Assembly: GCA_022784645.1 (NCBI GenBank)
Contig: JALFZG010000053.1
Coordinates: 20,261 to 84,260, forward strand
Length of the DNA: 64,000 nt
Source: Bacteroidales bacterium
GTDB lineage: Bacteria; Bacteroidota; Bacteroidia; Bacteroidales; Paludibacteraceae
Direction: 5' to 3'
Under the pieces are notes generated by a model that did no database searches, was not told the origin of the DNA, and saw only the letters and a program-made list of their open reading frames with translations. A program made the translations under genes and the position numbers. Of the stretch, positions 8,088-16,859 are shown in pieces (positions within the stretch are counted from its first letter, which is position 1; each line of letters opens with the position of its first letter).

Positions 8088-8172
8088 GGAACGCTCCTTG
8101 GCGCTTGGAACTATTGGGATGCCCGCAGGGCTATTTTGTATTGTTTGTTGGCAGGAGATAATATCTCCGTCT
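8088..8172 (-). repeat. TGGAACG-type hairpins plus conserved linker
   Basis: GGAACGCTCCTTGGCGCT and GATGCCCGCAGGGCT are short self-complementary words separated by TTGGAAC-type spacers. They are followed by a linker beginning ATTTTGTATTGTTTGTTGG and ending in GGAGATAATATCTCC, a perfect 14-bp palindrome. Nearly the same linker occurs at 59583-59626. Confidence 0.7.
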
Positions 8173-8237
8173 TCACTCATCCTCCGGCCCTGGACCGCCT
8201 TCAGGGCTCATTGCGGCTATTCGTGTGCGCGTGTGCG

Positions 8238-8270
8238 GTGATAATGCGATGAGTGTGCTATGAGAGTGCG
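8238..8270 (-). repeat. 11-bp phased array, locus 1
   Basis: Three consecutive 11-bp units: GTGATAATGCG, ATGAGTGTGCT, ATGAGAGTGCG. On the minus strand they read CGCACTCTCAT-like words fitting the degenerate consensus NNNTCATCGCA seen in the array at 22048-22157. Confidence 0.6.
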
Positions 8271-8411
8271 ATGCGTTTCATTGGGGCCCCCAGAGAGCTA
8301 TGCTCGAATGGGGAGAGGAGGAGATGCGGAGCGCTGCAGTCTCTGACCCGGGAAGAGACTTTCGTTAGCGAAGCCATCTCCGACGATTCGTGCCTCATCT
8401 GATTGCGAGTG

Positions 8412-8443
8412 CAAAGATACGACGAACATTTTGGGTTTTGCAA
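8412..8443 (-). promoter_or_regulatory. Minus-strand promoter of repeat locus 1
   Basis: On the minus strand: TTG (8443-8441), 21-bp spacer, TATCTTTG (8419-8412), then CACTCGCAATCAGATGAGG. The spacer is one base longer than ideal. The downstream sequence resembles that after the promoter at 59810-59839. It points into the repeats, with no gene ahead except tRNA-Leu in antisense. Confidence 0.6.
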
Positions 8444-8508
8444 ATTTTTTTCGAAAAAAATGAAAAAAAGTGAAAAAAAACTTATTTACCTACGTTAAAA
8501 ACGAGGAT

Positions 8509-8656
8509 GAATTGCATGAATTGCAGAATTGCACATAATTGTCGGCGAGTATAGGTAAAAAAAAATGTCAATATATATATAATATTATATATTATATATA
8601 TATTGGCCAAAATACCCAGCCTGCATGAATGTGCAATTCTGCAATTCATGCAATCC
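8509..8656. repeat. Inverted box sets around an AT-rich palindrome (element E1)
   Basis: Three GAATTGCA boxes on the left (8509, 8518, 8526) are mirrored by TGCAATTC boxes on the right (8632, 8640 and TGCAATCC at 8649). The arms form a perfect 26-bp inverted repeat (8511-8536 with 8629-8654). In the middle, CAATATATATATAAT (8569-8583) pairs perfectly with ATTATATATATATTG (8591-8605). It lies directly upstream of the minus-strand promoter of repeat locus 1. Architecture is the same as the element at 59896-60048, though the boxes are unrelated in sequence. Confidence 0.85.
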
Positions 8657-8688
8657 ATGGTTAGATTTTTGCATTTATGGAGCCTCTC

Positions 8689-9702
8689 TTATGGTTGCTT
8701 CAGCGAGCGGGCGAGGGAGGGAGAAATGCTGTTTTCGTAAGATTGGCACACGTCTTGTGCAAAGCGCTTGCCCATTTCAATGCAGGTTGCCCAATCGTTT
8801 TCTGTCAGTTCGGAAATTTTTAACCCATTTCTGACGAAACCGTATAGAAAGCCAGCATTGAAATTATCACCGGCCCCTACCGTGCTCACGGTGGGGATTT
8901 TGTTTACGGCAAACGTACGAAGGAACTGAGGCGTACAAAGGTAAACAGCCCCACTCCCGGTAGTGCATATAAACCATTGACAATAGTGGCGAATGAGGTT
9001 ATGATACAGCCTGCATACTGCCTGTTCTACAATGGTTGCATCGGTGCTCCCCAAGTCAGAGATTCGGAGCGTTTTTGCAAGCTGTTGCCCATTCTCCTGC
9101 TGCCATAGCGGACATTCTGCTGAGCCGAAAAGCGTAAGCAGATCTTCGGTAGAGGCGCGTACAATAGAAGAGAGCGCCAGGTTCTCCATGATGGCATCAT
9201 ACACTTTGGGCAAGTCGGCTATATGCGGTTTGCGGAAATTGATATCGTAATAGAGCGTGGCTCCGGCATCATGTGCCTCCTGGAGCATCGTTTTTACGGC
9301 CGGCCGGATGGCCGGATTGATGGAGAAAAAGGAGCCAAACAACACGGCATCATCCGGTTGGCAATTCAGCGTACGCGCCTCTGTGCGCACGCTCGCGTGA
9401 TCCTTATAAAACGCGTATTGAGCATCGTTTTGCTGATTCAGGAAAGCCAGCGACAGATGCGATTTCATTCCCTGTTGCCGGCTTACAAACGCATCGCTCA
9501 CGCCATTATCACGCAAGTATTGGCAGGTGATATCACCGATATGGTCGTCGCCCGTTTCGGTCACGATGCAGCAATCCATTCCCGCTCTGCCGAGCGAGAT
9601 GATGGAATTAAACGTGCTGCCTCCGGGAATGGCGGCTTGCGGCTGGTCGTTTTTGAAAAGGATATCCAGCACGGTCTCCCCGATGCCAAAAATGCGTGCC
9701 AT
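8689..9702 (-). CDS. PfkB family carbohydrate kinase
   Basis: A 337-residue cytosolic sugar kinase (ribokinase/fructokinase superfamily), transferring phosphate from ATP to a sugar hydroxyl. The N-terminal signature is GIGETVLDILF...AIPGGSTFNSIISLGRAG, where the GG hinge and the asparagine contact the sugar. The C-terminal PfkB signature 2 is VSTVGAGDNFNAGFLYG with the catalytic Asp in GAGD. The lid (SHLSLAFLNQQNDAQYAFYKDHAS) is present. I chose ATG 9702 (MARIFGIGE) over 9708. It lies 19 nt downstream of the TlpA-like gene on the same strand, probably one transcript. Fructose is the commonest substrate for this subgroup but is not proven. Confidence 0.9.
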   Translation of the reverse strand: MARIFGIGETVLDILFKNDQPQAAIPGGSTFNSIISLGRAGMDCCIVTETGDDHIGDITCQYLRDNGVSDAFVSRQQGMKSHLSLAFLNQQNDAQYAFYKDHASVRTEARTLNCQPDDAVLFGSFFSINPAIRPAVKTMLQEAHDAGATLYYDINFRKPHIADLPKVYDAIMENLALSSIVRASTEDLLTLFGSAECPLWQQENGQQLAKTLRISDLGSTDATIVEQAVCRLYHNLIRHYCQWFICTTGSGAVYLCTPQFLRTFAVNKIPTVSTVGAGDNFNAGFLYGFVRNGLKISELTENDWATCIEMGKRFAQDVCQSYENSISPSLARSLKQP

Positions 9703-9721
9703 TTGCAAATGAAGCGGGTGG

Positions 9722-10699
9722 TTAGTTCAAGTTCTCGATAATGGCTTCCTCTATTTCTGCACCACGCAAGCCGCGGGCGAGGATAGTGCCATCGCCTGAA
9801 ATCAAGAGGATTACAGGAATGCCAGAGATGCCGTATGCGTCTGAACCAATCCGTTGTGCATTGATGATTTGCGGATATCTGATGCCTAAGGCTTCAATCG
9901 CTTTGAGCGTAGCTTCCGGTTCATCCCATGTAGCTACACCTACTACCTCTACGCCCTGGTCTTTGTAGCGCTCATATACTTCCTTCAAATAAGGGATTTC
10001 TTCTCTGCACGGACGGCACCATGACGCCCAAAAATCTACGATTGTGAGTTTTCTGCCATTCCCCACATAGTCGCTCAGGCGCTGCGTCTTTCCCTCATAA
10101 GGAACTTCGATATCTATAAACGGATGGCCTACTGAGGAATTTACTTGAACGCGCCAAGTCTCTGCCTCTTGCTTCATAAATGCCGTGTTCTTTACAATCT
10201 CCGAAGCACTCTCATACAATGCCAACGCGTCTTCTGCTTGCATATCATAGCCCATATAATACAGAATCACAGCCCCCATCAGATCTTCTTTGTGTTCGGC
10301 ATACGCTTCTTTCATCATCAAATCGTAGGCGTCGAACGTTTCCTGTTCTTCGAGCATCATGAGAAACTCTGAGAGCTCCTGCGCGAGCGGTGTTCCGGTC
10401 AGATGATCAGTTGACATATCCAAATGGAGTTCACCCGTTTCGGCAAATATATATTCGCGCATGCGGATGCTCGGGATAGAAAGGTTATATACCTCGTTTG
10501 GATTCAAATCGCGGAGTTCCATGCGGAAACATCCGTTTTCAATAAGCACGGAATCAATAATCTCATTGCTTCCCAATACAGAGAGGTAAGCATACCCTTC
10601 TGCTTCGGCATTGCCATCGGCGGTGATTACTAAAGACGGAGCTTTCGTGCAGGCAACCATGCTGATTGTTGCGAGCAATATTACGACTAACTTTTTCAT
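9722..10699 (-). CDS. TlpA-like thiol-disulfide lipoprotein (DUF4369 plus thioredoxin domain)
   Basis: A 325-residue lipoprotein. The signal peptide ends in a lipobox (ISMVACTK), placing it in the outer or inner membrane facing the periplasm. Residues about 25-115 look like a DUF4369 beta-domain, the middle is helical, and the C-terminal about 145 residues form an AhpC/TSA-thioredoxin domain with the redox motif WCRPC (VDFWASWCRPCREEIPYLK) and the cis-proline loop GISGIPVILL. Such proteins reduce or shuffle disulfides in exported proteins. ATG 10699 is chosen because the signal peptide begins there. A minus-strand promoter is at 10796-10826. Confidence 0.9.
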   Translation of the reverse strand: MKKLVVILLATISMVACTKAPSLVITADGNAEAEGYAYLSVLGSNEIIDSVLIENGCFRMELRDLNPNEVYNLSIPSIRMREYIFAETGELHLDMSTDHLTGTPLAQELSEFLMMLEEQETFDAYDLMMKEAYAEHKEDLMGAVILYYMGYDMQAEDALALYESASEIVKNTAFMKQEAETWRVQVNSSVGHPFIDIEVPYEGKTQRLSDYVGNGRKLTIVDFWASWCRPCREEIPYLKEVYERYKDQGVEVVGVATWDEPEATLKAIEALGIRYPQIINAQRIGSDAYGISGIPVILLISGDGTILARGLRGAEIEEAIIENLN

Positions 10700-10795
10700 G
10701 ATAAATAGTTTTTTTTTGTGCAGTAGGGCCTTTTTAGCCCCCACTATTATGCTTATTATTTTGTATTTCCTACAGTTTGAAACGAATTGATGCTG

Positions 10796-10826
10796 CAAAA
10801 TTACGCAAAAAAAATAATATATCCAA
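10796..10826 (-). promoter_or_regulatory. Promoter of the TlpA-like/PfkB genes
   Basis: Minus strand: TTG (10826-10824), 20-bp spacer, TAATTTTG (10803-10796), then CAGC. It leaves a leader of about 90 nt before the ATG at 10699. Confidence 0.8.
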
Positions 10827-11140
10827 AAAAAAATGAAAGAAAATGCAAAAAATCTTTATTCGTGGTTTTTTATGCAGATAGGCGGTTTTTTGCCGGATTG
10901 CAAGTTGGCAAAATATAAATTGCAAAATGGAAATATATAAGAAATGTTGCAAAATAGTAGAATTTCTACATATTTTTACGTAAAATTGCACATTTTTACT
11001 ATTTTCAGGCTGATTCTTAAGGCGAATTGAAATTTTGTAAAAAGCCCGACGGCAATGCGATTTTCCGAAATGCCAAAACAAAATCCGCGAGTAGGAACTC
11101 AAAATTGCGCGAATAGGACATGTTTTTTCAGAGAAAGCAG
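10827..11140. other. AT-rich gap with no gene seen
   Basis: AT-rich sequence between the promoter of the TlpA-like gene and the promoter of the candidate small RNA. I see scattered TTGCAAAAT words but no convincing gene, tRNA or clear repeat. Confidence 0.5.
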
Positions 11141-11148
11141 TAATTTTG
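11141..11148 (+). promoter_or_regulatory. -7 element of a candidate small-RNA gene
   Basis: TAATTTTG followed by CAGCGTC. The -33 region has TTTTTT rather than TTG, so the promoter is probable but imperfect. No protein gene lies downstream on this strand. Confidence 0.55.
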
Positions 11149-11154
11149 CAGCGT

Positions 11155-11262
11155 CTTAGAAATAAGACACTTACTACTACTAATTTACTACTACTTACTA
11201 CTACATTACTAACTACTATTAATGGAACTCCCGCGACCGAGAAGGCCGCGGGAGTTTCGTTG
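11155..11262 (+). ncRNA. Candidate small RNA ending in a strong hairpin
   Basis: About 105 nt between a -7 element (11141-11148) and a GC-rich hairpin: AACTCCCGCG (11226-11235) pairs perfectly with CGCGGGAGTT (11247-11256), followed by a weak TTTCGTTG tail. The 5' part (11160-11220) is made of degenerate TACTAC words. The genes on both sides are on the minus strand, so this is not a leader of a coding gene. Known RNAs (tmRNA, RNase P, 6S, SRP) do not fit. The call rests on promoter plus terminator only. Confidence 0.45.
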
Positions 11263-11521
11263 TGGGGATACCGTCCGTAAACCCGTATGTTGGTGGTAGG
11301 TGTCGCTCATGCAATCACTTGATATGACTTACCGCATCTACGCACACCAGTAATAATCTTAATCATATCATTATTACTGGCACTGATAAGTTTTTTTAGA
11401 TACAAATCGCGATTAAATACCATAATCTCAGCGTTTTTTTGTGTATTTCCACACTTTTACGCTGTCTCCTTTCGTCCACTATACCTATTCAGCGTAATGT
11501 ATATCGAAAACTTCTCTCAGA
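11263..11521. other. Gap with a perfect 11-bp inverted repeat
   Basis: Between the candidate small RNA and the end of the helicase gene. It holds CCAGTAATAAT (11347-11357) and ATTATTACTGG (11370-11380), a perfect inverted repeat with a 12-base loop, followed 11 bases later by a run of seven T. It could terminate rightward transcription. Nothing else is recognised. Confidence 0.5.
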
Positions 11522-13657
11522 TTATAGATAGTCGCCGCGCAGACGTTTGGGTAGTTGGGCGTGAATGGCAAATAATTCGGGATTGCTGCGAATATAGCGT
11601 GCTACTATTTGGAGGATATCTTCTCCCCATGCCTCGTATTTCTTCTTGCCAAACTTAGGAATCTTCATCAGCTCGGTTTTCCTGAGCGGCAGTCGTTTGC
11701 AAATTTCGATGATATGTGTCTTGGTTGCGATGCTCCAGGGCTCGATGTCGGCCTCTGTGGCAATCTGCTTTCTTCTGGCCATGAGCATTCTGAAGAGTGT
11801 AGGATTCGGAATATCTTCCTCGGTTGTTTGCTCAGGGTTGGCAGAAATATACACCTTGGGAATGGTGAAGTGCTGTCGCTCTTTCTGATAATTGCGGATG
11901 GATGGTTCTTTGGCCATGCGTTGCATCAAATAGAGCAACCGTGAGAGGTCGGTATAGAGCACGTTAATCGCTTCCTCAAATTCCGTTCGCGATTCTTTAT
12001 TTTCGGTTGTGCAGGGTGAGTGTCGCAGTTTGTCAATCAGTTCGCCTACCTTGGGCGCAAAATAATCCGAGGCGGCTTTCACTCTTGCAGGCAATGATTT
12101 ATCTTGGGGCAACGCCTGCCCTTGCGATTCGGCATAGATAATCTGACGAAGTTGATTCTGAAATGTCTCCGCTATTACTTGCAGCCCTTCCAATCCACCT
12201 TTTATTTGCAGGAGGAAATCAGCAGTGGGCGCTGAATAGGCAGCCTCTTTAGAGCTGATGGCGCGGAGTTGGTCGGCTCGGCGAATGTGGTCGCGGAAAT
12301 CGAAGATCGACGTAAGAATCTGCGTCAGGTAATCGGTTTGGGCGGTTGGCAATGCCTTCTCTACTGCAGGCTGTTCGGGTTGTGTCTCCACATAATGCAG
12401 CACTTCTTGCGCGTTAGAGAGCGCGTGCTCCGGAATACGGCTGAGCAGGATGATGCCTTCGAGCGTTCGGCAGCGAGAGAGCGCAACATACACTTGTCCG
12501 GCAGCAAACGCATCGGCTGCATCGATCACCACGTTGTCAAACGTCAACCCCTGCGACTTATGTATCGTGATAGCCCATGCCAATCGTAGGGGCATCTGCG
12601 TAAACGACCCTACGCGAACGGCATTCACTGTCTCGACCGTGTTGCCTGCCTCATAGCGCAGATTCTGCCATTCTTCGGGCGTTACTTCTATCGTCTGATC
12701 TTCGCATGCTACGGTGATGCAATCCTCATCCAAGGCGGTCACTATGCCCAATTTGCCATTGTAATAGCGCTTTTCTGGCGAACTGTCGTTTTTAACGAAC
12801 ATCACCCGTGCCCCCACTTTGAGTGTCAATTCCGCATCGTTGGGAAACATTGACTCGGGGAATGTGCCCTCTATCGAGGCTTGGTAAGTACGGGCTTCCG
12901 AAGGCAATTTGGCAAGGCCGCGTTCGTTGATTTGGTCCACTTTCTGATTGTGAGTGGAGAGGATAATATGAAAATCGTCTTCGGTTTGTACGTAATCGGG
13001 CTGATATCGCGTGTTGAGCAGGTTGCGCGAAGCCGCCGAGAGCTGATTATTGCGCACCTGATTGAGGATATCGATAAATTGCTGATTGTCTTGGCGGAAG
13101 ATATGGTCGAGCTCGATATACACGGGCGCTATCTCCTGAAACACACGCGCTTGGAAGAAATATGGCCCCTGATAATACTCCCGGAGGATATCCCACTCCT
13201 GCTGCCGAGCTACTGGCGAGAGTTGAAAAAGGTCGCCAATAAAGAGCATCTGCACTCCGCCAAAAGGCGTATTGCGGTGGCGGTAATGACGGAGAATGGC
13301 ATCAATGGCATCGAGCAAATCGGCTCGCACCATGGAAATCTCGTCAATCACGAGCAGCTCCAGATTGCGAAGCACTTGAATTTTCTGCTTGCGCATCTGC
13401 ATCTCTTGAAACAGCGCGCGTCGTGCTTCTTGCGTAGGGAGAAAGAGCTGGGGCGGAATCTGAAAAAAAGAATGGATAGTCGCTCCACCTGCATTGATTG
13501 CCGCTACACCAGTAGGCGCCACTACGGCCATCTGCTTGAGTGATTCATCATGGAGATTACGCAAGAACGTGGTTTTGCCTGTGCCGGCTTTGCCGGTGAG
13601 AAAAACGCAACGAGAGGTGTAGCGTACGTAAGAAGATGCGAGTTGATAATTATCCAT
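11522..13657 (-). CDS. Pif1/RecD-like superfamily 1 helicase with C-terminal HRDC-type domain
   Basis: A 711-residue ATP-dependent DNA helicase. Walker A is GKAGTGKT (22-29), motif II is VIDEISMVRADLLD, motif III GDLFQLSPV, and the C-terminal RecA motif is WAITIHKSQGLTFDNVVID with ALSRCRTLEG, the usual Pif1/RecD2 signatures. The last about 90 residues (LFRMLMARRKQIATEADIEPW...PKFGKKKYEAWGEDIL) look like an HRDC nucleic-acid-binding domain. Pif1-type enzymes unwind 5'-3' and clear G-quadruplexes or stalled forks. It starts 3 nt after the stop of the MATE gene, so they are probably in one operon with the phosphohexomutase. Confidence 0.92.
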   Translation of the reverse strand: MDNYQLASSYVRYTSRCVFLTGKAGTGKTTFLRNLHDESLKQMAVVAPTGVAAINAGGATIHSFFQIPPQLFLPTQEARRALFQEMQMRKQKIQVLRNLELLVIDEISMVRADLLDAIDAILRHYRHRNTPFGGVQMLFIGDLFQLSPVARQQEWDILREYYQGPYFFQARVFQEIAPVYIELDHIFRQDNQQFIDILNQVRNNQLSAASRNLLNTRYQPDYVQTEDDFHIILSTHNQKVDQINERGLAKLPSEARTYQASIEGTFPESMFPNDAELTLKVGARVMFVKNDSSPEKRYYNGKLGIVTALDEDCITVACEDQTIEVTPEEWQNLRYEAGNTVETVNAVRVGSFTQMPLRLAWAITIHKSQGLTFDNVVIDAADAFAAGQVYVALSRCRTLEGIILLSRIPEHALSNAQEVLHYVETQPEQPAVEKALPTAQTDYLTQILTSIFDFRDHIRRADQLRAISSKEAAYSAPTADFLLQIKGGLEGLQVIAETFQNQLRQIIYAESQGQALPQDKSLPARVKAASDYFAPKVGELIDKLRHSPCTTENKESRTEFEEAINVLYTDLSRLLYLMQRMAKEPSIRNYQKERQHFTIPKVYISANPEQTTEEDIPNPTLFRMLMARRKQIATEADIEPWSIATKTHIIEICKRLPLRKTELMKIPKFGKKKYEAWGEDILQIVARYIRSNPELFAIHAQLPKRLRGDYL

Positions 13658-13660
13658 ATC

Positions 13661-15007
13661 TTACAATATTGTATGTTGTTTAGAGAATGCCATTTTCGGC
13701 CACCTTGCCGTAAGATAGATGGTGCGCACGAGCAGGTGCATGAAATAGCCGAGATAGAGCGCTTGAATGCCGATAAGGGTATAGCTGCTAATGTAGGAAG
13801 CAACGAATGCTGCGGCAGCCCAAAGCATGCAGTTGCGCACCGATAAGCCGTCGGTGGCGCCAATATAAACGCCATCCCACATAAACGCGAGGGCCGAAAC
13901 CAAGGGCATCAGCGCGAGCCATATATAATAAGGTGTAGCCGCATGGCGGAGAGCTGCATCGGTGGTCATCATGCCTACCAACCAGTCGGCACCGCCATAG
14001 TAGAAAGCCGAAAACAGCAATCCGATGCCTATTGCCCAAACAAACAGCACGCCTACCACCTTATCCACCTCTGCGTTTCTCGACCAACCGCCCTCTTGCT
14101 TGGCGCCCAACTTGCCGGCCAACGCCTCGCCTGCATACGCAAAGCCATCGATGAAATAGGAGAAGAGCATGAAGAATTTCATGAGAATATTGCTCACCGC
14201 CAACTCTTCATCTCCATACAAAGAAGCGATATACGTATAGCCTACATACACCACCATGAATCCGAGCGAGCGCTCAAAAAGGCGGATGTTGAGGGCAAAA
14301 AACGAGCGGTTGGGGAGGTAGTCTTTGAGTTTGCTCCATGCCGTTTGCGCGAGTAGCTTGCGGTACTTTATCGCGAGGATGAGCCCAGCCGTAAGCAGGC
14401 CGGTATATTGAGCAATCAGCGTACCCAATGCCACACCTTTGATGGGGTTGTCGGCAAGATAAAGCACAGCAAGTAATGAAGCCACCATATTCACTACATT
14501 GACCACGATATCCGTAATCATCGGCGCTACGGTATTTTGCATACCGATGAACCACCCTTTAAGTGCCATGAGTGCGAGGGTAGCGGGCGCAGCCCAAATA
14601 CGCACATAGAAATAGTCTCGCGCAAAGGCCGCCACCTCATCGGAGCATGGCACACACCATAGCACGATGGTTACAAACAGCCATTGCAATAACCAGATGC
14701 CGGCTGCTGCTATGAAAGCAGTAAGGACCGACTGCCTGAGTAGTCGTACGGTTTCCTCGTGGTCGCCTCGTCCGACAGCTTGAGCGGTGAGCCCCGAAGT
14801 ACCCACGCGCAAGAAACCGAAGTTCCAATACAGCAGGTCAAAGAGCATGGTGCCGATGGCTATTCCGCCCACAGCTGCTGCATCGGATATATGTCCGAGG
14901 ATGGCTACGTCCACTATCCCCACGAGCGGGATGGTGATATTAGCCAAAATGCTCGGTACCGCCAATTGCAGCACCGAGCGATTATATGAAGCGTATTGAG
15001 ATATCAT
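13661..15007 (-). CDS. MATE family efflux transporter
   Basis: A 448-residue inner-membrane protein with about 12 hydrophobic helices in two related halves. The first begins SYNRSVLQLAVPSILANITIPLVGIVDVAILGHISDAAAVGGIAIGTMLF in shortened form, typical of the DinF branch, and the FGFLRVGTSGLTAQAVGRGD segment is a MATE hallmark. MATE proteins export cationic drugs or metabolites using Na+ or H+. The start ATG overlaps the stop of the upstream phosphohexomutase gene by one base (TAATG), implying translational coupling. Substrate unknown. Confidence 0.9.
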   Translation of the reverse strand: MISQYASYNRSVLQLAVPSILANITIPLVGIVDVAILGHISDAAAVGGIAIGTMLFDLLYWNFGFLRVGTSGLTAQAVGRGDHEETVRLLRQSVLTAFIAAAGIWLLQWLFVTIVLWCVPCSDEVAAFARDYFYVRIWAAPATLALMALKGWFIGMQNTVAPMITDIVVNVVNMVASLLAVLYLADNPIKGVALGTLIAQYTGLLTAGLILAIKYRKLLAQTAWSKLKDYLPNRSFFALNIRLFERSLGFMVVYVGYTYIASLYGDEELAVSNILMKFFMLFSYFIDGFAYAGEALAGKLGAKQEGGWSRNAEVDKVVGVLFVWAIGIGLLFSAFYYGGADWLVGMMTTDAALRHAATPYYIWLALMPLVSALAFMWDGVYIGATDGLSVRNCMLWAAAAFVASYISSYTLIGIQALYLGYFMHLLVRTIYLTARWPKMAFSKQHTIL

Positions 15008-16764
15008 TACAGACCGAGGTCCTTCTTGATAAGCGCTACGATAGCGTCTGCCTTGGCGTTGAACGGATCGTAGTCAGCTGCACCGGTGAAGCCTTCTACC
15101 GGCACCTCGATGTAGAACTTAATCTTAGGCTCGGTGCCCGACGGACGAACCGATACCTTCAAGCCGCTCTCGGTAAACCACTGCAGCACGTTGGAAGTAG
15201 CCGGCATCTGAAGCGGTTTCTCGCCTTCGGCCGTGATCTGACGGAGCGTCTGATAATCCTTGATGAGCACCACCTTGGAGCCTGCAATCTGCTTGGGAGC
15301 ATGCTCGCGGAAGTTCTTCATCATTGCCTGAATCTCCTCTGCGCCACTCTTGCCCGGACGAACCACATTGATGGTCGTTTCCTTCTGGAAACCATACTCC
15401 TTATATATATTCATAAGGAGCTCATAGAGCGTCATGCCGTTCTCCTTAGCGTAAGCAGCAATCTCGCAGATGAGGCAGATAGATGCTGGTGAATCCTTGT
15501 CGCGCACTTTGTCAAACGGCAGGAAACCAAACGACTCCTCGCCGCCGCCGATATAGTTCATCTTGCCTTCTTCCTCGCGAATGCGGTAAGCAATCCACTT
15601 GAAGCCAGTGTATTCGTCGAAGAGGGTAACGTTGTTTTTCTTGGCAATCTTAGCAATAAGCTCGCTCGTTACGATGGTCTTTACGAGGAAGTCGTTGTCT
15701 TTGAGTTGCCCCAATTTCTTCTTGTTGGCAATGATATACCAAGAGAACATCATAGCGGTCTGATTACCGTTGATGATTACCCATTCGCCCTTGTCGTTGC
15801 GGCATACGATAGCCAGACGGTCAGCGTCGGGGTCGGATGCAATCACGAGGTCGGCATTGAGGCGGGTGCCGAGGTTCATACCCATCGTCATCGCTTCGGA
15901 ATTCTCCGGGTTAGGCGAAACGACTGTCGGGAAATTGCCATCGATAACCATCTGCTCGGGTACTACGTGGATATTCTGGAAGCCCCAGCTGCGGAGTGCT
16001 TCGGGAATGATCACGCGACCGGTGCCGTGGAGCGGGGTGTAAACGATATTCAGGTCGGCCTGCTTCTTGATGACTTCTTCGTCAATCATCACCGTCTTCA
16101 CTGCTTGCAGATAATCCCAGTCCATCTCACCGCCGATGGTGATGATGAGTTCGGGGTTCTGACCGAACTTCACGTCAGCCATCTGCACTTTGTTCACCTC
16201 GTTGATGATGCCGGTGTCGTGCGGAGAGAGCACCTGACTGCCGTCTTCCCAATATGCTTTGTAGCCGTTGTATTCTTTGGGGTTATGCGATGCGGTCACG
16301 TTTACGCCACCCTGCGCTTTGAGCTGACGGATAGCAAACGACACCTCAGGCGTAGGACGAAGGCTCTCGAAGAGATAAACCTTGATGCCGTTGGAGGCAA
16401 ACACATCAGCTACGGTCTCAGCAAACAAACGGCCGTTGTTGCGGCAGTCATGACCAACCACTACTGCCACCTGGTCGTTTTGCAGGTTCTCGAAACCACC
16501 CTCGCGCTGCACTTTCAGCAGGTAGTTGGCAAACCCTTGCGTGGCCATGGCTACTACGTATTTGTTCATTCTGTTGGTACCCACGCCCATGATTCCGCGG
16601 AGGCCACCCGTTCCAAATTCAAGATCGCGATAGAAAGCCTCTACGAGCGGAGTCTTGTCGTCTGCTTCCATCATTGCTTTTACCTCTGCCTGCGTCTGAG
16701 CATCGTAGAGGTCGCCAAGCCAAAGTTGCGCTTTCGCCATTACGGCATCTAATTCATTGTTCAT
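15007..16764 (-). CDS. Phospho-sugar mutase (phosphoglucomutase/phosphomannomutase family)
   Basis: A 585-residue alpha-D-phosphohexomutase, interconverting sugar 1- and 6-phosphates in the cytosol. The N-terminal motif is FGTGGLRGIMGVGTNRMN. The phosphoserine loop is TASHNPKEYNGYK, metal binding is DPDADRLAIV, the sugar loop is GGGEESFG, and the phosphate-binding C-terminal loop is VRPSGTEPKIKFY. The size and the N-terminal extension fit the PGM2-like (phosphoglucomutase-2/phosphopentomutase) subgroup. I chose ATG 16764 (MNNELDAVM) because the frame upstream overlaps the promoter region. It heads the operon phosphohexomutase-MATE-helicase. Confidence 0.94.
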   Translation of the reverse strand: MNNELDAVMAKAQLWLGDLYDAQTQAEVKAMMEADDKTPLVEAFYRDLEFGTGGLRGIMGVGTNRMNKYVVAMATQGFANYLLKVQREGGFENLQNDQVAVVVGHDCRNNGRLFAETVADVFASNGIKVYLFESLRPTPEVSFAIRQLKAQGGVNVTASHNPKEYNGYKAYWEDGSQVLSPHDTGIINEVNKVQMADVKFGQNPELIITIGGEMDWDYLQAVKTVMIDEEVIKKQADLNIVYTPLHGTGRVIIPEALRSWGFQNIHVVPEQMVIDGNFPTVVSPNPENSEAMTMGMNLGTRLNADLVIASDPDADRLAIVCRNDKGEWVIINGNQTAMMFSWYIIANKKKLGQLKDNDFLVKTIVTSELIAKIAKKNNVTLFDEYTGFKWIAYRIREEEGKMNYIGGGEESFGFLPFDKVRDKDSPASICLICEIAAYAKENGMTLYELLMNIYKEYGFQKETTINVVRPGKSGAEEIQAMMKNFREHAPKQIAGSKVVLIKDYQTLRQITAEGEKPLQMPATSNVLQWFTESGLKVSVRPSGTEPKIKFYIEVPVEGFTGAADYDPFNAKADAIVALIKKDLGL

Positions 16765-16805
16765 GATAGTATAGTTTTTGAGATTAATGATTTTCAAATG
16801 GTCTG

Positions 16806-16836
16806 CAAAATTACAAAATAATTTTGGAATATGCAA
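16806..16836 (-). promoter_or_regulatory. Promoter of the phosphohexomutase operon
   Basis: Minus strand: TTG (16836-16834), 20-bp spacer, TAATTTTG (16813-16806), then CAGACC; 42 nt before the chosen start codon. It lies just past the end of hflX. Confidence 0.85.
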
Positions 16837-16859
16837 AAAAAAGTGCAATTTTTCTGAGA

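Larger units (their letters stand above)
7766..8508. other. Non-coding repeat locus 1 (743 bp without a gene)
   Basis: No reading frame here looks real. From left to right it holds AT-rich words with TCTCGTTGTC near 7960, two mosaic hairpins (8018-8067), a TGGAACG-type hairpin stretch and linker (8088-8172), an 11-bp phased array (8238-8270) and a minus-strand promoter (8412-8443). Read on the minus strand, the promoter comes first and the hairpins last, the same order as in the locus at 59.2-59.84 kb. Confidence 0.75.

Noticed and set aside
8509..8656. MITE related to the IS982 element
   Set aside because: Its inverted repeat has no similarity to the IS982 ends, and there is no target duplication.
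15706..16752. 348-codon open frame antisense to the phosphohexomutase
   Set aside because: A shadow of a strongly conserved gene; no start signal, promoter or domain.
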